A stretch of DNA of 64,000 nt. Origin: Rosellinia necatrix (Eukaryota; Ascomycota; Sordariomycetes; Xylariales; Xylariaceae). Position 1 is the stretch's first letter. Each line of letters starts with the position of its first letter. Below, piece after piece: positions 29,601 through 42,231 of this stretch. The notes beneath the pieces are model-generated. The model did no database searches and had not been told where the DNA came from. It saw nothing but the letters and a program-made list of their open reading frames with translations. The stretch spans positions 3,224,001 through 3,288,000 of the forward strand of contig JAGYVD010000006.1 of NCBI GenBank assembly GCA_021209875.1. The letters are read 5' to 3'. Made by a program: the position numbers and the translations under genes.

Positions 29601-30496
29601 TATTAATTTGTTTATTTATTATAACTAATTTATTTTATACAGCTTGTTATAAATATTGTTTAATATTTTTATATTATGTTTATTAAAAAATACTGTTTTA
29701 AATTTGATTTAATTTTTTATTAATTATTAATAAAAAATATTTTAAGTTGTTTTTTTAAAAATATTTATTTTTCGGTGATTTATTAAAATATTATAAAATT
29801 CGATTATTTTAATAAATTAAAAGCTTTAAACGTTTTTTAGTATATATATAAATATTTTTTTAATAATAGTTTTAAAAAGTCGCCTGGTTTTTAATACTTA
29901 AAAAAATATATATATATTTTAATTTTAAGTTTATTTTTAATATTAAAAGTTTAGCTTAAAGTTTTTAAAGCTTTTAAATTAATTATTATATTAAATATAG
30001 CGTTTATAAAAAAAATACTTTTTGTTGCTACGTTTAAACGTACTGTTTTATACTTAGTATTTTTTTATATAATATTAAATATATTAATTATTTGCGCGTT
30101 TAACGTAAAAATTACTATAAAGTTTAATATATAATTTATTTTATTTAAATACACGATTATTTTTATGTTTAATATTATATTAGTTATTACTACAGTTAGC
30201 AAAAAATTTAGCTTAAACTTTATATTAGTTGCAATAATTATATTTATTAAAAGTTATTTATTAGTTTTAGTTAAAACTGTTTTTGTTAATAATAAAATAG
30301 TAGCTGCAACTATAAAAGTTATTATTATTAATTTTTAAAAGCTTATATATATTTTATTATTTTTGTTTTTTTAAATTTAATTTAGCTTAATATTTTTATA
30401 AATTTTAACAGTTTTTATTAAAATATTTTTTATTAGTATTATTTTAAAAGTTCTGGCGTTAATTATGCTATATATACTGTTTTTATATATAGCTAT

Positions 30497-30809
30497 TGTT
30501 AGAACTATGGCAATTGGTCATAGTTATTTACAGCTGTTGTATGTGCATATGCTTTATATAAGCATATGGCGTATATGTTACATATATGCATACAGCATGT
30601 ATGCTTTGTACGTAAGACAAGCTGTATTATCGCTGTTATTTTAATAGGTTGTACGCTAGCAGAATTTGCGTGTAAGACTTGAAATAATGCTACGCTCGAT
30701 AGTTATTTAAACAGAATTATTAAGCATAATAAACATTGTCTAACAAGAAGTTGTATTCTGTTTCATGCGTGAACAGTACATGCATCGCATGTACAAAGCC
30801 CATTTAACA
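30497..30809 (+). repeat. F-family solo LTR with TSD GCTAT
   Basis: A 313-bp sequence starting TGTTAGAACTATGGCAATTG and ending CCCATTTAACA, flanked by GCTAT at 30,492-30,496 and 30,810-30,814. It carries perfect inverted repeats, including GTACATGC-ATC-GCATGTAC at 30,776-30,794 and one centred near 30,560 (CATATGCTT...AAGCATATG). It is far less RIPed than the D element around it and than its sister copy at 11,396-11,707. No internal retrotransposon DNA is left, so LTR-LTR recombination removed the body. Confidence 0.93.
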
Positions 30810-33800
30810 GCTATAAAATAAAAGCTTTTATTATTTAATAAAAGTTTATATTTAATCATAAAATAAACTTTTTTTTTGCTTTATAGTTTTATGTTTTTTA
30901 ATTAATAGTTTTTATATATATTTATAACTATAAATAAATATTTTAAAAAACCATAAATTTATTTATTTTTTAGCTTAATAAATAAATATTTCCGCTTTAT
31001 AGTTAATTATAGTTTTATATAAATATTAAAAATTGTTATTAAATAATATTTTTAGTTTTAAATAGTTTTTATTATTTTTTTTTTATATGTTTAAATATTT
31101 TAAATCTTTTAATTTTATTTATTTTTTAATATAAAAATAAATTTAGCTTTTTTTAAGTTCGACTAATTTATTTTTTAAACGATAAATTTAATTTTATTAA
31201 AAGCTGTTTTATATATTAAAATATTTAAAAGAAATTTGCTAATAATAGTTTTTTTAATATTTAGGTCGTTATAAATTTATTAGTTTTATTTAATTAAAAA
31301 AGCTTAATATTAATCTGTAGATATATATAATTTAATTAGAGTGTTTTATTATATTTATTATTAATATTTAGCGCTTTAATTATTAAAATTTTGCCGTTAA
31401 AAATATTGTTAGCTGTTTTATATATTATGTTAAAACATATTTTTAACGTGTTATAATTTATTTATTTTTTTATTTAATAGTTTTATTTTTAGCTTTAATA
31501 TAATTTTGCAAGTGCTTAAAAATAAGTTATATAAAAATAGTTCTTAAAAATAATACTTATATATACGTTTTTATATATAAATAAAAAAATATTTTAATTT
31601 TTTTAATTTAATATAAAAGTTATATTTTTTATATATAATTTTAAAATAATTTTTAATTTATAAATTTAATAATATTAATAACAAGTAAAAGCTAAGTTTA
31701 GTATTAAATAAAAAAAGTGCGTTTTTGCTATTATTTTGTTTAGTTTTTATTTATTTATATTATTGTTTGCAAAATATATATAAAATAAACGTTGATCGTT
31801 TTTTTTTTAATTTTAGCTATAATTTTTATTATTTAAATATTTGTAATTTTAATTTTAATTATAACTATAGTTATATTTTTGGTTACGTTTTTAATTGTAA
31901 CTTTTTAGTTTTTAATTATAATATTTTGTTTTTTGATCGTTTTTTTTGGTTTTTTAATAGTTGTTATAATTTTAGTTCTAACGCTTACGGCTTTTTTTAT
32001 AGCTGCTATTTTAATTGTTGCAACTTTTATTCCAGCTTTAGTACTGTTTATAGCTACGTTTACAGCTGTTTTAGTTTTAATTTTTAAAATATTTATTATT
32101 TAATTAACGTTTTTTTTAATTAAGTCGATAATTATAGCTTTTTTAATAAGTTGTTTTAACAGCTAGTATTAAATTTGCTAATATTATTTTTAGTTTAATG
32201 TTAAAATATATTTTTTTAGCTTTATGTTTTAGTTTATATCAGCTGTTTTTTATTTTATATATATAATCGGCTAAAAAATTTTTTAATTTGAAAAGTCGTA
32301 TATAGTTTAAAATTATGTTTTTTTATTAGTTGTAAATATTTTTTATAATTTCGTGCTAGTTTTTATTGTTTTTTTATAGCGTTTTTATAGTGTTAATATA
32401 TTATATTTAACGTTAAATAAATTAAAAAAACGTGTTTTAATTTTCTGTAATATTTTTTTAAAATAAGTTTTTTTTTTATAAACTTTTAAAACGTTTTATT
32501 AGCTTATGTTTTAAATTTTTTTTATAGATTTTTAAATAGTATATTTAAGCCTGTTTTTTTTTATATATAATAATTGCTTATATAAACTTTGCTGTTTAAT
32601 TATAATAAAGCTAATTTAGCTAATAAATAATTAAATAAATTAATTATTTATTAAACGTTTAATATTTAAATGCTTTTGTTTTTAATAATAATTTAATATA
32701 ATTAATAAATAAATAAACGTTTATATAAATTATGTTTTTTATTAGTTATATTTTTATTATTAAAGTTTTTTATTTTAAATTAAAAATATTAATATTATTT
32801 CGTTTAATTTTATATATGTTTTTTTTATTTTAGCTGCTATGCTTAATATAAACTATTTTTATTAATTTAATATAGTATAACTATATTTGCTATTATTAAA
32901 ATTATTTAAGCTAAAAAGTTTAATAAATTATTATTGTTATAATTTTTATTATAATAATAATTATTGTTTTTGTTTTTATTATTATAACGTTTATAAAAAT
33001 CGTTTTAATATTTAATAAAAGTTCTAAGTTATTATTGTTTTTAAAAATTTTTATTTAATAAAATATATAAAAAAATATAATAGTTGCAGCATTTAATTTA
33101 TTTAAAATATTTATAATTATATGTTATATATTAGCTAAAGCATTAGTTAATATAGCTGTTTTATTTTCGCTTTGTCGGCGGGCTTTATTTTAAATAACTA
33201 ATTTACAGCTTTATTAGCTTTAATATTATTTTTAATCGGCTGCAGTTTTAAATTTTATATCGCTGGAGATTTAATATTAATATTTTTAAAAGTTTAAAAA
33301 CTTTTAAACCTGTTTAATTAATATTAAAACTAAATTAAAAATATTTTTATAGTTTTTATATTTTTATATAAAATATTAATTAAAACGTTGGTTTATTTTT
33401 AATGTTTTAAAAAATAATTAATAGTTTTTTGGTTTAAGCTAAATTGTTTTAGCAGCAGTATATTTTTAAATAAAAATCGTACTGATTTAAAATATTCTGC
33501 CGAAGTTTTTTTAAAATTGTTTATATTTAAGTTTAATATATATAATAAAATATAATAATATAATATTATTACAAGCTTAAAAAATTAAACGTATTATTAA
33601 AAAATATTTAAGTATATATATAATATATTTAAATAAATGTTTTTATATATAAATATTATTAAGTATTATTTTTAGTTTGTTAGCTTATAATTTAAAAGCT
33701 ATAAAAATAAAATAAAATAAATTACGCTTATAAAAAATAAAATAATAAAGCTATTTTTTAAAAAATTTTAGTTTTTAATTATAATATATATACTTGTAGT

Positions 33801-34187
33801 TATTTAATAAATATATTTATTAACGTTTTTTTAATACTAAATAAAAATAAATAATTTGCTACGTTTATAAATTTAAATAAATTTTAATTGTTAAGCATGT
33901 TTAAATATATAATTTTAATAATAATAACTTTTAAAATATAAAAATAAACTACTAAGTATTTTTTAACAACTATTTATTTATAAGTTTTAATAAAATATAT
34001 AATTTATATAAAAAAATAATTATTAAAATAATATTTTATTTATATTAATTATTTAGTTATAGCTAAATTAAAACGCGCGCGTTTAAATTTTCAGCTATAA
34101 ACAAAATTTTTTAACTTTAAAAGATTTAAAAAATAGTATTAGTTTAGTTTAATAACAAAATCTGTTAGTTGCGTAAATATATTACTT

Positions 34188-34399
34188 TAAAAAGATTAGT
34201 ATAAAAATAAAAAAAAAAATACTTTTATTAATTTCTGCTAAGTGGGAAATTCTAGTAAGTTTAGAATTAACCCCTGCAAAAGTGGCCGTAGGCCACCTGT
34301 TGCCAGCCGTAGCCTATGCAACCTATTTTTAGCTTATCTAATCTAACAATATACAAGCCAGTAGCTCAATTGATACGGTCCCCTTCGGGGACTTTATCA
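34188..34399 (+). repeat. Right LTR of D element
   Basis: 212 bp. The outer (right) half is well preserved and ends with a hairpin GTCCCC-TTC-GGGGAC (34,378-34,392), seven bases before the terminal CA. The inner (left) end is RIPed relative to 26,459. The hairpin may act in transcript termination or 3' end formation of the element; that is inference. Confidence 0.9.
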
Positions 34400-35683
34400 G
34401 CTTTTTAAAATTATATTTTTTTTATAAATATATTAATTATAAAAAACAAGCTGTTTATAAACTGTTTAATAGTAGTTATTTTTTTTTAAGTTAATTTTAA
34501 TTTTTAAAAGCGTTTTTTTTTTAAAATTATTTATTTTTTAATTTTTTTTTGTTGTTTAAGCCTAACGTTTTTTTTGTTTTTATGTTGCTTATATAAATAT
34601 TTAGCCTGTTTGCCGGCTTTATAAAATATAACTTAATAAAATAGCCTGGTTTTTTATATCGTAAGCAGTTTTTTTTTATTTTTTTGCAGTATTTTTTTTT
34701 TTTTATAGCTTAAGCAGCTAAAGCTTTTTTTAAAAAATCTTGTTAAACAGTAAATTTAAAAAAAACAACTTTAGTTATTTTAGTTTTTTTTTTTTAATTT
34801 ATTGCTGGACTTTTATAAGTCGTGCTATATTTACGTTTATTTTAAGCGCTGTTTTTAATATAATAGTTTAATAGTTTTTTAGTTTGCTTATTATTTTAAA
34901 ACTTAATTAAAATAATTTTAAAATTATTAAATAATTATATATTTATAAAAGCTTTTTAAGCTTGTTATTTATAGCTTTTATAAAAGTAATAATTTAATAT
35001 TATTTGTTTAACTTATTTTATTTAATTTTAATAATAGCTGTTTAAACCAGGGGAAAAATATAAAAAAATATTAATTAATTTTTTAATAAAGCATGCACAG
35101 CTTATAAATAAAAAATACAGCTTTATTTAAGTTATTATAAATAGTTCTAATATATTATAAAAATGTTTTTAAATTAGTTTTTATATTAAAGCTGCTTATA
35201 ATATAAAATATTTTAACGATAATTTATATATTATTTTTAAGCTGTTTTTAAATGCTATATTATTTTAACTTATTATTATTTATAAATTTTCTGTTTATTT
35301 ATAGTTTATATAATATAGACTTTTTTATATAGTTTATTTAAAACAGTTTTTATAAACTTTTAAGTTTAGCTAAAAATTTCCGTTTAAACTTTTTATAACT
35401 AAGTTTAAAAAGTTTTAATATAATTTAGCAAATAAATATAAAAATAATACTAAAAGTTAATATATTAGCTGTTTAAAAGTTGTTTTTAAGCTGTTTATAT
35501 ATAGCTTTAATTTATTTTTATTAATAAAATATTATTTTTTGTTTTAAATATACTAAATTATTATTGTTGTATTTTATAGCTTATATTAAAATAAATTCTG
35601 TTTAATTATTTAAAAGTAGCTTTTAAAAAGCTTTTAATTAATTTATTATAAATCTATTAAAAGCTTTAATAAGCTAGAAAATA
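34400..35683. other. E element internal segment 3, RIPed
   Basis: About 1.3 kb between the nested D element and the right E LTR, AT-rich and without open frames. It includes T-rich runs around 34,500-34,800. Confidence 0.7.
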
Positions 35684-35942
35684 TATAATAAGCTATGTTT
35701 AAAAGTATATTTATTAAAATAATAAATAAAGTTTATTTTTTAGCTAAGTAGTAAAAATTATAAACAATATATACGTAGCTTATAAAACATAGTTTTATAA
35801 AGCTGGTTAGTTTTAATTATATTAGTTTAAGTTTAATAGTTAGTTCATGAGCTATTTAGCAATTGTTTGGGATAAAAGTGTATAACAGTTTGCTTATATT
35901 AGCCCGTGCGCTAATACTTTTTTATAGGCACTGCTTATAATA
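35684..35942 (-). repeat. Right LTR of E element
   Basis: 259 bp, the same length as the left LTR. The inner end is RIPed; the outer end (about 35,840-35,935) keeps blocks such as TTAGCCCGTGCGCTAATAC. It is followed directly by the target duplication ATATT and then M copy 3 sequence. Confidence 0.9.
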
Positions 35943-38442
35943 ATATTTTAAATTATAACCAAGTATAATATATATATTTTTTGTTTTTTTTTATATCGTA
36001 TATAAAAGCTTTTTTAATACGTTTTATTTTTTTAGCATTTTATAAATAATTAGCAGTTTTTATTTATTTAATTATTTTTTGCTTAAAATATACTGTTACG
36101 TTTTTTATTATATTTCTTTTAGCTTGTTTATAATATTATAAATATTTAAAAAATAAATTGCCAAATAGTATTAATACAGTACAATATCTATATATATATT
36201 TTTTTAAATTAAATAAAAACTATATATTTAATTTTTTAAAACAGATGTTAGGTTTATATTTACGCAGGTGTTAAATTTTTTTATTATTAAAAACAAATTT
36301 TTTATAGCATTAATAATACGTTAGGTCTGCTACTAACTAAAGCAACGTTTTAAATATATTATTTTTTTTTTATTTTTTAGTAAGTAATAGTTTAATTAAT
36401 TTTTGTCGGTTTTTTTAAAAAAAATAAACCTGATTATTAATACGATTTCTGTTATTACGATTATTTTTGCCACGTTAATCGTTGTTTTTTAACCGTTGAT
36501 TATTTTTATTAAAGTTATAGTTTTTATAACTTCTGCGTTTTTGCAAAAAGCTAAGTAATCGGTTATTTTATTAGGTTTAGTTGTATTAATTATTATAGTT
36601 ATATTTACTATTGTTATAACGTTGTTACTTTCTGCTATTGTTTTTTTAATACTGTTTTTTTAATTAGTCGCGCAAGCGATTTTTTAATTAGTTTTTAAAA
36701 TAGTAATTATTTCTAAAAAAAAACCTAAGTTAATATATATCTTTTAAATATTAAAAATTATTAATTATATAAAATATATTATGTTTTTTATCGGCTTATT
36801 ATTTTTTAATAAACTTTTATAAATTCTTTTTAATTTTTTAATTTTAAATATATATTTTTTATTTGCTGATTCTAAAAAATAGTTTTAAAACTGCTTAATA
36901 TATAATTTTATACTGTTATAAATTTATGTTATTATTTTACGTTAGTTGTTATTATTAATACTTAAAATATTTATAATATGTATATATTTTAGTTATTTTT
37001 ATATATATTAAAATAAAATATATAAATTTTACTAAATATTACAAAATATTAAATAATTAGCTTTAAATTTATAAACAGTTATATTAGCGTTTATTATAAA
37101 ACGTTGCTATATTATTTTAATTATTTAGTTTATGTTTTTATAATATAGTTTTATATATATAATAAAGCTTAGCTTATTATTTTATTATAAAACTGCTAGT
37201 TTTATAAAAATATTTAAAATAAAAACAAAATTTATTAGTTTATTTTATATTATATTTTTTGTTTGTTAAAATAAAATAAACAATTTATAAAAATATATAT
37301 TAATAAAAACAATGTTTTTTTTATTATTATATTAAAATTGTTCACGTTATTATATAATAAATTAAATATGCTGATTTTTTTTTTAGCTAAATATTTTTAT
37401 TATGAATATTTATAAATTAAATACTTAATAAATTAAAACTTTTTATTTATATTATAATTAAAGTCTAATAAATAATTAAATAAGTTTAAATGAGCAGATA
37501 TTTTTATTTTTATATTTTTTAAAAGTTTTAAAGTTTATAAGCTGCGTAAATAATAATTAATTTAATAATGCCCTAATTTATTATTTCTAGCTTATTATTT
37601 AATTATTTATTAATATAAGCTTTTTTATTACGTTTTTTTTTATAATAAATTATAATATAGTTTTATTTTTTAAGTTTAAACTTTATTTTATTATTTTTAA
37701 TATATTTAATATAAAAACTTATATTTTGTTTAAAGCTTTTATTTATTTATTATTTTAAATAAAAAATAAACAATAATATATTAGTTTAGGCCTATTTTTA
37801 AAAAATATTAATATTTTCTTTTAAAAAAACGTTGTTGTAGTTTTTTTTAATTTATTATTTTAAACAGGTATTATTTTTAGTTTTAAGTTTAGCTAGCAGC
37901 TTTATTTTAAGTTTTAAATATTTAATTATTTTTTTTATTAATTTATTATTTAGGTATTTTTGCTTTAAAACATTATTTTAAGCATATAAATATTTTTTTT
38001 ATAACTGTCGCCAAGCTTAATAAATTAATAAAATAAACTATAATATAAAAAATAAATAAAATAAATAACGTATATTAAATAATTAGTTTAAATATTTATA
38101 ATATTTATTTTGTTATTAACTAAAACATAAAAATATATAATATACTTATTATTTATTTTTATTGCGTATTTATAAAGTTTTTTTTAAAGTTTTTAACCAG
38201 CTGTACTATTTAAACAACTTCTTAATTCTTAAAACAGATCGCTAATAAAAATAGTGTTTAGTTTTAATAAATATATTAAATATAAAAAAGCTTTGATTTA
38301 GCTTATTTAAATAAAATATATTTTTAATAATAAATATTTGTTTTTATATTTATAAAAATAATTAAAAATAGTTTTATTTTTAAAAAATAAAATTTAATAA
38401 TTTAATTTAGTTTTTATAAAAAATATTATAAAAATATTAATT

Positions 38443-38643
38443 TAAAAATATATTATAAAAATATAAAATATATATTATAAAAATATAAAACTAGTAAATA
38501 TAAGCTAAGCTAAAATTTTATTAAAATATAAGCTAAAGCTTATATATATAGGGCTAGGCTTAATTAAGTTATATGTGTAGCCACGGGCTATAGCACCCCA
38601 AGCAAAGGGCTTATATTAACGCTCCTTCTACGCGCGCGTATCA
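38443..38643 (+). repeat. Right LTR of M copy 3
   Basis: 201 bp. The inner (left) ~35 bases have every C and G of the reference LTR replaced by T and A. The outer ~100 bases keep GC-rich sequence such as GCCACGGGCTATAGCACCCC and the end CGCGCGTATCA. It is equivalent to the truncated LTR at 1-38. Confidence 0.85.
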
Positions 38644-41600
38644 CATATATTATTAAATAAATCCATGCTTTATAAAAATTAAATTATTTATTAGCATTAA
38701 TTATAAACGTATTAATTTTACTAGCTTATAAAGCTGTTTATATTTAATTAAATAAAAAATAAAAACATATTAGTACTATAAAGTTTGTTATTTTTGCCCC
38801 AGCTTATTTATATTAACAAAAAAAATAAAAAACTTTTATATTTATTAAAATTAAAATTTCTGTAATTTAGATTTAAAAAAAACTATAAACAAATATATTT
38901 ATAAAAAAACTTGCACAACATAAAAATAAGCTAAACGCTACTATTAAACTTATTTAATTCATATATAAAAATACTGCATTAACTAAAATAAAAACTATAG
39001 CTAAAACAATAATATTAAGCAATATTATAAAAAAAAAGTTGATTTTTTATTAATATTTAACTAATTTTAATAATAAATATATAAAATATTATAACATTAC
39101 AGCTTTTCTAGCAATATAACATCTGTTTAATCGTATTAATAGCAAAAACGCTGCAAAAAGCGCAAACTTTACTGCAGCTATTTAAAAAGTTAGCATAGTC
39201 TAGAACGAACAAGTTAATACTATTAAAAAATTACAAATAAATAAACAGATTAAAAAACAAAAAAACCTTGATAAAAACACTAATAAAAAAAAAAGTATAT
39301 AAAGCACTAGATAACGATATTTAAATTAATATCGACACGCAGAAAAAAAAATAGCAAAAGCAAGATTAATATTAACACATTTTAATATATAACAGGATAT
39401 AATATTAATGTTATAGAAATATTAAAACAATAAAATATTATAAAAAATAAATCTAATCGCTTTTTTATAAAATATTTATAATTAAACAAGAAATAAAAAA
39501 AGTGTATTATAAACAATCTTTAAATTATATTATATAGCTGCAAACTATTAATAAAATATTTAAGAAGCAAAAAATCAGCTTTAAAATATTTTTTTTTTAA
39601 ATTGCTACTATAAAACGCAACAGACCAGCATAAATTTAAAATAATATAATTAATATTAATTATTAAATAATAAATAATTTATCCGTTATATTTTTGTAAT
39701 ATATTAGACGATTAGTTATTATTTTAATATTAAAGCTGCGATTTTATAGCCAGACCGCCACTTAATTATATATATATTACAGCTGTTGTGCTTAATTAAA
39801 ACAATAATCAGCTTAATAATATTGCAGCTTTTTTATATACAATATTTATAAAATTATAACTAATAAAACTATTTTATATTATACGCGCTTTAATTATAAT
39901 AATAGCAACAGAAAAAATATATGCAGACTTTATTAATATATATAATAATAAAAACTTTGCTACTTTATTCAAGCTAAAAAAACTGCTAATAAAAATTATA
40001 TAATACAGTTAAACAACGTTATATAAAAAAAATATTATTTAAAGTTTGCTTAAATTAATTAAAGCTGTTATAATAAAGTATTTAAAACAACTAACAAGGA
40101 TATATTGGGGTCCTGTATGGTGATCTAGTGAAAATAGCGAATTACAGGTAGAAGGAAGGACTGGCCATGCCAGCCAGCCGAAGGCTGGCTAGAAATAGCC
40201 AGTGGGCTACCCTTATCTAATCTATTGCGGGTCGGCTAGGCCCTGCGGGCCTAGCCTAGCCGGCCTAGCCTATCCTAGGGTGGGTCCTCTGGACACCCCC
40301 TACCTGTCTGTATTAACAACGTTGCATACACCCAGCCATATAACATATTTTAACTAATTTATAAATCTATAAATAAAACGTAGCGTTATAAAAAAAAACA
40401 GGCAAAAAATTATATAAAAAATTATTAAAGCAGTTAATTAAAACGTTATATTAACAAGCTAACATCATAGTTTATACTTTTTTTATTATATTAATTTTAA
40501 GTATTACTATTAACCTGACAATAATCTAAATTAATAAAATATTTTATATTACTAAACTAAATATATTTATTTTTTAATTAAATAGCTTAAAATATTTATA
40601 TAAATATTCTTAAGTAATTTTAAACAAATATAATTATTAATTTTTTAATATTATTTTATATAAAAAAACAAAAACTAAACTTTTTAATTTATTTATTTAA
40701 TAAATAAAGCTTTTATTAACATTTAAAATAAAACAAGCTAAAGCAGTACTAGTTTATAGCTTAATTATTAATTATAAACCTAAAAAAGTTTTTTATTTAT
40801 TTTATAAACATTTTATAATAAATAAATAAAAAATTTAATATTGACTATAAAAATCTTATAATATTACAAGCTTAAAAATTCTTTTATAAATTAGCCGTAT
40901 TAAATATAAAAAATTATTAATTTTTTTAATTTTAAAATAATTAGAACAAAGCTTTAAATAATATTAGTATTTATAATACAGTTTATATAAACTATATTTA
41001 AAATATTATTACATTTATTTTTACTTTTAATTTAGCACATTTATTAAAATAATAATTAAATATTATAGTTATTACTTTATATAAAACATAAATTATAGTT
41101 TTGCAGCAAAAATAAATAAACTATTTAAATCTGAAATATATTATAATTTTATTTAAATATATACAGTTTAAAAAGCTTAAAATAATAAATCTAACATTTT
41201 TATCGCCGATTTTACCTGATCTAGCAAAACAGGATTTATTAAAAATAAATATTTAGAAACTATTATATTAACTTATAAATTACATATAAATATTTAAATA
41301 GGTAATACTGCTATATAAAATAAAAAAAATTAAAAAACAGATCTATTAAATAGCTAATTAAATTAAAATTATATTATTTTAAGCAGGCCACGATTTAAAC
41401 ATTTTTAAAAAATAAATAAAACAATAAATATTATTATTATAAAAAAACATATAAAAAGCAATAAAAATATTACGCCAGATTTTAATACGTTAATTATTAA
41501 GCAGTTTATTATATTTAAAATTACATAAAAATAATTAAAACTTTAATAACATTATTTATTATGTTAAAACAACTTTAAACTATATAAAAATAAAGCCGGA

Positions 41601-42231
41601 AAGCTATTTTATTAAATATTTATTTATATATTATTAAAAGTTATAAAACATTATAAAAACTTTAAAAAATTAAAAATAAAAAATTAAATAATAATAGGTT
41701 TTATAAAGCTTAATTTTATTAAGCTAGTTTAAACATAAGCTTGATTTAAAACTTAATTAATTATAGAACAGGAAAAAATTAAACAAATAAAAACTATTAC
41801 ATAAAAATACAAAATTAAATATATTTTATAAAATATTTAAATATTTTTTAACTTTTATAATAATATACTATAAGCTTTAATAATTAAACTAATTAAAAAC
41901 TAATCACGAAATTCTTAATTTAAAAATTAACTAATAATACTTTGTTAAAAATAAAACAGAAAATAATTAATTATATTATTAAATAATATTTAGCAGTAAA
42001 ACATATTATTAAGTTTTTATTATATAACATTTAAATATTAATAATCCGACCCGCGTATAAAATATATTATATTTATAATAAAAACAATAAAATATTATTA
42101 TATATTTTTTATAATAAATAGAATATAAAACATAAAAAATAACCGGTTATTAATATAAAATATATTATACTGCTTATAAAACATAAATTCTAGTTTATAT
42201 ATTAAAAAATAATAAATGTTTCTGTTATAAA
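38644..42231. other. Unassigned AT-rich RIPed sequence
   Basis: Lies between M copy 3 and the isolated A LTR. It does not match the start of the M element internal region. It holds one GC-rich island (listed separately). Around 39,100-39,400 the plus strand is Lys/Asn/Ile-rich with a few short open stretches, suggesting a decayed coding region of unknown type. No gene can be called. Confidence 0.55.
40106..40338. repeat. GC-rich island, probable solo LTR of a further family
   Basis: About 233 bp of normal-composition DNA inside AT-rich sequence. It starts TGGGGTCCTG and ends CCCAGCCA. Flanks are TATAT (40,101-40,105) and TATAA (40,339-40,343), matching at four of five bases. It contains perfect hairpins: AGCCAGCC-GAA-GGCTGGCT (40,172-40,190) and a 10-bp stem with TGC loop (40,234-40,256). 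Size, TG/CA ends, hairpins and lack of RIP all resemble the proven solo LTRs here. No second copy was seen in the window, so the family and exact ends are unproven. Confidence 0.5.

Larger units (their letters stand above)
26459..34399. mobile_element. D-family LTR retrotransposon nested in E (TSD GCTTT)
   Basis: Two 212-bp direct LTRs (26,459-26,670 and 34,188-34,399) are flanked by GCTTT at 26,454-26,458 and 34,400-34,404. Total length is 7,941 bp including an F solo LTR with duplication (318 bp), so the original element was about 7.6 kb. Internal sequence is RIPed. On the minus strand of about 31,790-32,080 a frame rich in Ala, Thr, Lys and Val stays open for some 50 codons, perhaps a relic of a low-complexity gag-like protein. 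Orientation is uncertain because neither polypurine tract nor primer site is clear. Confidence 0.9.
13649..35942. mobile_element. E-family LTR retrotransposon containing two nested elements (TSD ATATT)
   Basis: Two 259-bp direct LTRs (13,649-13,907 and 35,684-35,942) are flanked outside by ATATT at 13,644-13,648 and 35,943-35,947. The element split M copy 3, whose sequence resumes exactly after the right duplication. Removing the nested A element (16,410-23,177) and D element (26,459-34,399) with their duplications leaves about 7.0 kb of E internal sequence, a normal retrotransposon size. An A-rich run on the minus strand next to the left LTR could be a RIPed polypurine tract, but orientation is unresolved. 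Internal reading frames are destroyed. Confidence 0.9.
11708..38643 (+). mobile_element. M-family LTR retrotransposon, copy 3, inverted and interrupted
   Basis: Element sequence is present as 11,708-12,491, 12,694-13,648 and 35,943-38,442, ending in the LTR at 38,443-38,643. Joined together these segments are the reverse complement of copy 1 from about 4330 down to 39. The interruptions are an M solo LTR (12,492-12,693) and an E element (13,649-35,942), each with a 5-bp target duplication. The left end is cut at 11,708 by the F-family LTR, so the remaining ~2.6 kb and left LTR are missing. Heavily RIPed; no coding potential. Confidence 0.82.

Noticed and set aside
31725..32087. Longest reading frame of the AT block (120 codons, plus strand, rich in Tyr, Phe, Asn, Ser, Cys)
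   Set aside because: Low-complexity composition dictated by AT-rich sequence inside the D retrotransposon; no start context, no homologous features, and the opposite strand looks more like the original coding strand.
34340..34399. tRNA or SINE-like sequence (TAGCTCAATTG resembles a box A, followed by a hairpin)
   Set aside because: No box B or cloverleaf follows, and the stretch is the end of a 212-bp LTR with a matching partner and target duplication.
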